Positions 5,328 to 9,045 of a DNA stretch of 9,045 nt are shown here, piece after piece. Position 1 is the first letter of the stretch. The number at the start of each line of letters is the position of its first letter. The translations under genes and the position numbers were made by a program. Source of the DNA: Treponema sp. (lineage in GTDB: Bacteria; Spirochaetota; Spirochaetia; Treponematales; Breznakiellaceae); contig JAISSG010000060.1 of assembly GCA_031273185.1 (NCBI GenBank), positions 1-9,045 of the forward strand. Reading direction: 5' to 3'. The notes beneath the pieces were generated by a model, which saw only the letters and a list, made by a program, of their open reading frames with translations, was not told the DNA's origin and searched no databases.

Positions 5328-6707
5328 CTACAAATTGGGACGGCTTTCAGCCGGGGCAGGGCTTTGGGGTATTAAACCAGGCTTTCGAATAAGATCTGAA
5401 ACCGTGGCAAAGGCATAGCCCTGGCTGGTGAGGCCCTGGTAGAGTTCCGCGAGCAGGGGGGCCAGTTCCGGCGACCATGTGTGGCCTATCATCACGGCGC
5501 TGCCCCTCTCGGCGGCAAGCGCGAGGCCGCCCCTGATTGCGAGGCTCATCGACTGGCGGTCCTGCTCGTTGTCGATGAACGTGCTGCGCTCGCTGATTTT
5601 CACGCCAAGGCTCCGCGCCGCGGCGGGGACGGCGGTTTCGGCGGTCGTCCGGGAATCAAGGAAATGAATCCCCTGATCGCGGCAGAAGGCAAGCACGGTT
5701 TCCATGACCTGCCGGTCCGCGGTGATCCTTGATCCCTGGTGGTTGTTCATGCCCGCTACGGGGCCTATCTCGGCAATGTTGCGGCGCAGTAGTTCCAGGA
5801 CCTCGGCGGTTTCCATCCCCGCGTAAATCGCCCCCGGTCCCGGCGGCTGCCCGCCCGTCGCTTCCATCGGCTGGTGGAGGAACAGCTCCTTTCCGGCGGC
5901 GCGGATTCGCCGGGCGGCTTCCGCCGAGTGGGGGAGGCCCGGCAGGACGGCGATGGTCAGCGGGCCGGGAAAGCTCAGGAATGGCTCCAGTTCCCGCAGG
6001 TTGTTGCCCGCGTCGTCGATGACCAGCGCCACCGTCCCCTGGTAGCTTGGCCTTGGCTGTTGCTGGGGGGGAGGGGCCGGCCTTGCCTGGGCTGCGGCAA
6101 CGGGCTGCGGAGCTTGCGCTGCTGGCATCGGTTCCGGCTGCCGGGGGACAGGCATCGGCCTTGCCTGGCCTGCGGCGGCAATTGGCTTAAGCGCTTGCGC
6201 TGCCGGCGTTGGTTCCGGCTGCCGGCTTTCCGGCCTGCTCGGAGGGATTTTTTCTGCCGGGGGCTCGGGCGTCGCGGAAGTTACCGCCGGGGCTGGGGGC
6301 GCAGCTGGCGTTACCGCTGGTGTCCGGGGCTTCTCTGCCGGGGGCTGTTGCTGATGGACCTGGGTTACCGACCGTTCCGGCTCCACCCCTGGGATTTCCT
6401 GCGGGGCTTCAACCAGGGGTGGATCGGATTGCTGTACCCTTCCCGCGTTAAGTACCATTATTGAGATGGCCCCGGAGGCCAGTATGAGGGCTGCGGTCAG
6501 CAGCAGGGCTTGCCATATCTCGCGGGTAATTTTCTTTTTTCGTTTTCTAGCCCTTTGGGGCGCACTTCGCTTCTTCCTGGCGGCTGGGGAAGACGGCTTG
6601 GCTTGCTTTTTCCTGACGACCGGGGAAGATGGCTTGCTTTGCTTTTTCCTGCCGGTTGGCAAGGAGGGCCTGCCGGGCCTCGCGCCCTTGTTGCTGGTTC
6701 CAGACAC
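5328..6707 (-). CDS. Membrane-anchored divergent polysaccharide deacetylase (YibQ/DUF610 family)
   Basis: 459 residues. Residues 1-60 are a highly basic cytoplasmic tail with a 12-residue tandem repeat (RKKQ[SA]KPSSP.. at 20-31 and 32-43). Residues 65-87 form one membrane helix. Residues 90-220 are a Pro/Ala/Gln-rich linker with a ~26-residue repeat (RQPEP[TM]PAAQA... at 162-188 and 189-214), long enough to cross the periplasm. Residues 222-445 are the deacetylase domain. Its family motifs are VALVIDDAGNN (Asp231-Asp232), FLHQPMEA (His278), NNHQGS (His323), FLDSRT and MIGHTWSPE (His409). The family lies near NodB-type deacetylases, but the substrate is unknown; an envelope glycan is likely. 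GTG 6707 is the only plausible start, since two TAA codons stand just upstream. It has no well-spaced Shine-Dalgarno, only a GATAAT that could be a -10 box. An AT-rich insert begins 22 bp after its stop. Confidence 0.88.
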   Translation of the reverse strand: MSGTSNKGARPGRPSLPTGRKKQSKPSSPVVRKKQAKPSSPAARKKRSAPQRARKRKKKITREIWQALLLTAALILASGAISIMVLNAGRVQQSDPPLVEAPQEIPGVEPERSVTQVHQQQPPAEKPRTPAVTPAAPPAPAVTSATPEPPAEKIPPSRPESRQPEPTPAAQALKPIAAAGQARPMPVPRQPEPMPAAQAPQPVAAAQARPAPPPQQQPRPSYQGTVALVIDDAGNNLRELEPFLSFPGPLTIAVLPGLPHSAEAARRIRAAGKELFLHQPMEATGGQPPGPGAIYAGMETAEVLELLRRNIAEIGPVAGMNNHQGSRITADRQVMETVLAFCRDQGIHFLDSRTTAETAVPAAARSLGVKISERSTFIDNEQDRQSMSLAIRGGLALAAERGSAVMIGHTWSPELAPLLAELYQGLTSQGYAFATVSDLIRKPGLIPQSPAPAESRPNL

Positions 6708-6880
6708 GCCTTATTATCGGCTTGTTGAGGCCCTCTCGAAACTGGAGTTTTGCAATATCTACTTTATATCCGGCGACGTAAAACCCGGTTAATCCAAAAA
6801 TGCATGTCCAAAGGGGCCTGCTTTAGGCAGCGGGCCATCGGTCCGGCATTTCCGCCGCCGCTAGGGTTTTACCAGGGCCT

Positions 6881-7750
6881 CTACACTGCCTCCAGGCTGC
6901 CGAATTGCTCAAGCTCTTCCGCGTGGCTGCGGATTTTTGCCAGGGCCTTCATTTCAATCTGGCGGACCGTCTCCGGGGACAAGTCCATCTTGTCGCCTAT
7001 TTCCTTGAGCGTGTGGGGCTCGGTGCCCTCAAGCTGGTAGCGGTAGGAAAGGACCTGCCTTTCCCTGTCCTTAAGCCGGTCAAGAAAACGCCGCGCTCCC
7101 TCGCGGTAATGGTTCCTGAACAGGGTCCGCTCCGGGCTGTAGGTGTAATCCTCGTGGACATCCATAGCCGCCCCGCTGTCTTCCTGGCCGCTTCTGCTCA
7201 TTTCCAGCGGCAGGGGGCCGGAAGTCATGCTGATGATAAAATTTACGTCCTTCACGGGGATTCCCAGCTCGCCGGCGATGTCCTCGGCCCGGGGCTGGTG
7301 CATGAGGGTCTGGCTGAGGACGTGGTAGGTATGCTGAATCCTGCGGAGAATCTCTTCCTTGCGGTGGGGGAGCCTGACGATGCGGCGCTTGTTGGTCAGG
7401 AAGCGGGTGATAAACTGGCGGATCCACCATGTGGCGTAGGTGCAAAAGCGCACGTTCTTTTTGTGGTCGTATTTTTCGGCGGCGTGTATCAGCCCCAGGT
7501 TTCCTTCCTGGATAAGGTCGATAAAGGGAACGTCCTGCACCGCGTACTGGCGCGCAATCTTGACCACGAACCGAAGGTTGCCCTGCACCAGCTTGTGCAG
7601 GGCGTCCTTGCTCCCCTTTTGCGCAAGCCGGGAAAGCTCTATTTCTTCGCTAAATTCCAGCAGGGGGTATAGCTTTATCTGGTCAAAATAAATTCTGAGA
7701 AGCTCTTCGCCTTCGGACTTTCTGCAACTGGTTCTTGCCGCGCTTCTCAT
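6881..7750 (-). CDS. Alternative sigma-70 family RNA polymerase sigma factor (RpoS/RpoH-like size)
   Basis: 289 residues. Region 1.2 is at 15-45 (LRIYFDQIKLYPLLEFSEEIEL). Region 2 is at 52-130, with the core-binding motif DLIQEGNLGLIHAAEKYD (78-95) and the -10 melting/recognition helix YATWWIRQFITR (105-116). Region 3 is at about 130-190 (PRAEDIAGELGIPVKDV). Region 4 is at 220-275, with helix-turn-helix TLKEIGDKMDLSPETVRQIE (247-266). Region 1.1 and the large insert of the housekeeping factor are missing, so this is a short group 2/3 factor. Promoter preference should stay close to -35/-10 type. The start has GGAGG closely upstream. It lies 173 bp from the deacetylase gene, on the same strand, and opposite to the yciO-like gene. 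A perfect -24/-12 site upstream indicates control by sigma-54, as for rpoS in Borrelia. I cannot say whether it is RpoS- or RpoH-equivalent. Confidence 0.92.
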   Translation of the reverse strand: MRSAARTSCRKSEGEELLRIYFDQIKLYPLLEFSEEIELSRLAQKGSKDALHKLVQGNLRFVVKIARQYAVQDVPFIDLIQEGNLGLIHAAEKYDHKKNVRFCTYATWWIRQFITRFLTNKRRIVRLPHRKEEILRRIQHTYHVLSQTLMHQPRAEDIAGELGIPVKDVNFIISMTSGPLPLEMSRSGQEDSGAAMDVHEDYTYSPERTLFRNHYREGARRFLDRLKDRERQVLSYRYQLEGTEPHTLKEIGDKMDLSPETVRQIEMKALAKIRSHAEELEQFGSLEAV

Positions 7751-7789
7751 TCTCCCTCCAATGCCTCACCCCGCGTGTCTAATACTTAC

Positions 7790-7806
7790 AGCAATTTCCG
7801 TGCCAA
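7790..7806 (-). promoter_or_regulatory. Sigma-54 (-24/-12) promoter of the sigma factor gene
   Basis: Minus strand TTGGCACGGAAATTGCT (7806-7790) matches the sigma-54 consensus YTGGCACGRNNNTTGCW at every position, with the right -24 GG to -12 GC spacing. Transcription should begin near 7779, leaving a leader of about 30 nt that holds the ribosome binding site. Such promoters need an AAA+ enhancer-binding activator, so the gene is expected to be silent without its signal. Confidence 0.85.
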
Positions 7807-7870
7807 TCCCTCGATTTTCCGAATAATTTTTATAATTCCTTGCGCCATAACGACTTAGCGTTTTGCGGTT

Positions 7871-7899
7871 TTTCCCGGCCTGCTGAAAATGGCCGGAAA
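7871..7899. promoter_or_regulatory. Inverted repeat, candidate activator site for the sigma-54 promoter
   Basis: TTTCCCGGCC (7871-7880) and GGCCGGAAA (7891-7899) form an inverted repeat with one extra C in the left arm. It lies roughly 90-120 bp upstream of the expected sigma-54 start, the usual range for enhancer-binding proteins, and about 50-75 bp upstream of the divergent yciO-like start. The role is inferred from position. Confidence 0.35.
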
Positions 7900-7934
7900 C
7901 GTGCACTTTTTCATACTTTTCCCTGTATGGAAAT

Positions 7935-7940
7935 TATAAT
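7935..7940 (+). promoter_or_regulatory. -10 box of the yciO-like gene, leaderless arrangement
   Basis: A consensus TATAAT ends 6 bp before the ATG at 7947, so transcription would start at or 2-3 nt before that ATG. No good -35 box is seen at 16-18 bp (CATACT region), and no Shine-Dalgarno stands before the gene. Confidence 0.5.
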
Positions 7941-7946
7941 TTTAAC

Positions 7947-8633
7947 ATGGTATATTTCCGGCAGCTTATGATTGAGTATGTTGTTCCCTCGAACATCGAC
8001 GACCGTGTCCTGGCCAGGGCTGCGCGAATCCTGGAAGGCGGCGGGCTTGTCGCCCTGCCCACCGACACCAGTTGGAGCCTGGTCTGCTCGCTCAAGTCCC
8101 CGTCCGGCATAAAGCGCCTGCGGAAGCTCTCCGGCGAGCGGGACGAGCGGCATTTTACCCTGCTGTGCTCCGACATTTCCCAGTTCGGGGAGCTGTGCAG
8201 CCTGGACAACAGCCGCTTCCGGCTGATCAAGCGCCTGTCGCCCGGCCCCTACGTGTTCATACTGAAGACGCTTCTGGGAACCGAGAAGGCGCTTGACATA
8301 CGCCGCCGGGAGGCCGGGGTCAGGATTCCCGGCCACCCCGTGCCCCTTGCCCTGATCGACGCCCTGGAGCAGCCCCTCTACTCGATAACCGCCAAAAAGT
8401 CCATGCACGAGGACGTTGACTTTGACAGCCCCGCGGTCGGGGACGGCTCGGAGCTGCCGCCAATCCCCGAGGAGGACCTTTTCGAGGGGGGCTGGGAGCT
8501 TGAGGGAATCGACGGCGTGGACCTGGTCCTGGACGACGGCGAGGAGCGCGAGCGGGTTTTTTCCACGATACTGGACGTTTCCAGCGAGGAGGTGGCCTTG
8601 CTTCGGAAAGGAGCCGGTCCCTGGCCTGCTTAG
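7947..8633 (+). CDS. yciO: YciO-type protein of the YrdC/Sua5 (threonylcarbamoyladenylate synthase) superfamily
   Basis: 228 residues. The YrdC-fold signature is clear: GGLVALPTDTSWSLVCSL (32-49), then LRKLSGERDERHFTLLCSDI (58-77), LIKRLSPGPYVFILK (93-107), AGVRIPGHPVPLALIDAL (123-140) and SITAKKS (146-152). The H-FTL block and the SPGPYVFILK block resemble YciO more than the TsaC/Sua5 enzymes, whose KxRP-type active site is not intact here. TsaC makes threonylcarbamoyl-AMP for tRNA t6A; for YciO this activity is doubtful, so the function is uncertain. The acidic stretch 153-190 looks longer than in the E. coli form as I recall it. Two starts are possible, ATG 7947 and ATG 7968. Neither has a Shine-Dalgarno; a TATAAT just before 7947 favours that one with a leaderless mRNA. 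It is divergent from the sigma factor gene. Confidence 0.85.
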   Translation: MVYFRQLMIEYVVPSNIDDRVLARAARILEGGGLVALPTDTSWSLVCSLKSPSGIKRLRKLSGERDERHFTLLCSDISQFGELCSLDNSRFRLIKRLSPGPYVFILKTLLGTEKALDIRRREAGVRIPGHPVPLALIDALEQPLYSITAKKSMHEDVDFDSPAVGDGSELPPIPEEDLFEGGWELEGIDGVDLVLDDGEERERVFSTILDVSSEEVALLRKGAGPWPA

Positions 8634-8658
8634 GCGACAGGAATCGCGCACAGAAAAA

Positions 8659-8665
8659 GTTATGC
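8659..8665 (+). other. GTTATGC core-like motif at the border of the right AT-rich insert
   Basis: GTTATGCGAAATT begins at 8659, 26 nt after the yciO-like stop codon, where the sequence turns from GC-rich to AT-rich. It matches 12 of 13 bases of the motif at the border of the other AT-rich insert (5306, minus strand), and both point toward a small membrane-protein gene. A cassette joining point is an inference. Confidence 0.35.
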
Positions 8666-8708
8666 GAAATTGCTCCGAAACTACTGGAAAATTTAAGAAT
8701 TAAAATGG

Positions 8709-8737
8709 TTGACAAAATGTGGGAAAATTAAAATAAT
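8709..8737 (+). promoter_or_regulatory. Sigma-70 promoter of the right-edge small gene
   Basis: TTGACA (8709-8714, exact), 17-bp spacer, AATAAT (8732-8737, 5 of 6). Transcription should start near 8744, giving a leader of about 100 nt that contains three small hairpins (8772-8786, 8787-8801, 8812-8826). Confidence 0.7.
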
Positions 8738-8842
8738 TCATAATATCAAGAACCATATTGATGTTTGTACCGTCTAATATATAGACTATTGAAAGTCAAT
8801 ATCAAATGCGGGCCTTCTTTGAGGGCTAATAAGGAATAGAGG

Positions 8843-9045
8843 ATGTTAGGTTTTCTTATTGGAATTTTGCTTTATCAATTAATGCTCATTGCAATTGTCT
8901 CAATTTTTACAATTGCATTTATGGAGAAAAACAAAGAAAATTATTGTAGAATTGGTCTTTTCGCAATAGTTTTTTTGGTCTATTTTATAATGCGAATTTT
9001 GCCAAACATTATTGGTTTCAACAATTTTGAACTACCATGGGAAAG
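8843..9045 (+). CDS. Small AT-rich membrane protein, unknown function, cut by the right edge
   Basis: 67 complete codons from ATG 8843 to the window edge with no stop: MLGFLIGILLYQLMLIAIVS..., a short charged loop MEKNKENYCR, then a second hydrophobic stretch IGLFAIVFLVYFIMRIL, then NIIGFNNFELPWE. Two membrane helices are likely so far. AAGGA 7 bp before the ATG is a good ribosome binding site, and a consensus promoter lies about 110 bp upstream. I recognise no family. Composition is far more AT-rich than the yciO-like gene before it, matching the other AT-rich insert. It was too short and open-ended for simple gene calling, but promoter, binding site and sustained hydrophobic pattern support it as real. 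Confidence 0.65.
   Translation, partial: MLGFLIGILLYQLMLIAIVSIFTIAFMEKNKENYCRIGLFAIVFLVYFIMRILPNIIGFNNFELPWE

Noticed and set aside
6708..6880. Possible small gene between the sigma factor and the deacetylase (minus frame reading ...GYKVDIAKLQFREGLNKP...)
   Set aside because: It has no ATG/GTG with a binding site after the upstream stop, and it runs into the deacetylase frame, whose codon use is the convincing one. I see nothing else in this gap.
7785..7811. TTGGCA-16-TATTAG as a sigma-70 promoter for the sigma factor gene
   Set aside because: TTGGCA is fair but TATTAG is a poor -10. The same bases form a complete sigma-54 site, which explains them better, though dual use cannot be excluded.
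1..9045. CRISPR array, insertion sequence or rRNA
   Set aside because: No regularly spaced repeats with unique spacers, no transposase motif with terminal inverted repeats, and no rRNA-like sequence were seen on either strand.

Overview
The window looks like a bacterial chromosome segment, most likely from a spirochaete (Treponema-like). This rests on a TPR-like LysM protein next to an alanine-rich lipoprotein with a relaxed lipobox, a short phosphoglycerate-dehydrogenase-like enzyme, a YciO-type protein, a short group-2-like sigma-70 factor, and GC-rich core genes interrupted by very AT-rich inserts. The species cannot be named from sequence alone.

Layout. 1-398 (minus) is the N-terminal part of a tyrosine recombinase whose gene leaves the window on the left. 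399-636 is a non-coding strip with helically phased repeats, a 25-bp palindrome and a terminator. 637-709 (minus) is tRNA-Asn(GUU) with its own promoter. The order integrase / tRNA 3' end suggests that an integrated element lies to the left and uses tRNA-Asn as its attachment site. 856-3262 (minus) is an overlapping pair: a lipoprotein made of about six 84-residue helical repeats, then a secreted LysM protein. 3396-4346 (minus) is a D-2-hydroxyacid dehydrogenase. 4417-5306 is an AT-rich insert with one small membrane-protein gene, followed by a GC-rich, hairpin-rich stretch resembling an integron attC site. 5328-6707 (minus) is a membrane-anchored divergent polysaccharide deacetylase. 6881-7750 (minus) is an alternative sigma-70-family factor. 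7947-8633 (plus) is a YciO/YrdC-family protein. From 8659 a second AT-rich insert starts, with a small membrane-protein gene cut by the right edge.

How the parts fit together. The lipoprotein, LysM protein and deacetylase all point to the cell envelope and peptidoglycan. The sigma factor gene is preceded by an exact match to the sigma-54 (-24/-12) promoter consensus, which suggests an RpoN-to-alternative-sigma cascade like the RpoN-RpoS cascade of Borrelia. The two AT-rich inserts share a plan: each begins 20-30 bp after the stop codon of a core gene at a GTTATGCGAxATT motif, followed by a consensus TTGACA promoter, a hairpin-rich leader and a small hydrophobic protein. This resembles integron gene cassettes placed singly at scattered sites. 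It is an inference, and it is the most novel reading of the window. Two genes (the dehydrogenase and yciO-like) lack Shine-Dalgarno sequences and have promoters placed so that transcription would begin at or next to the start codon.
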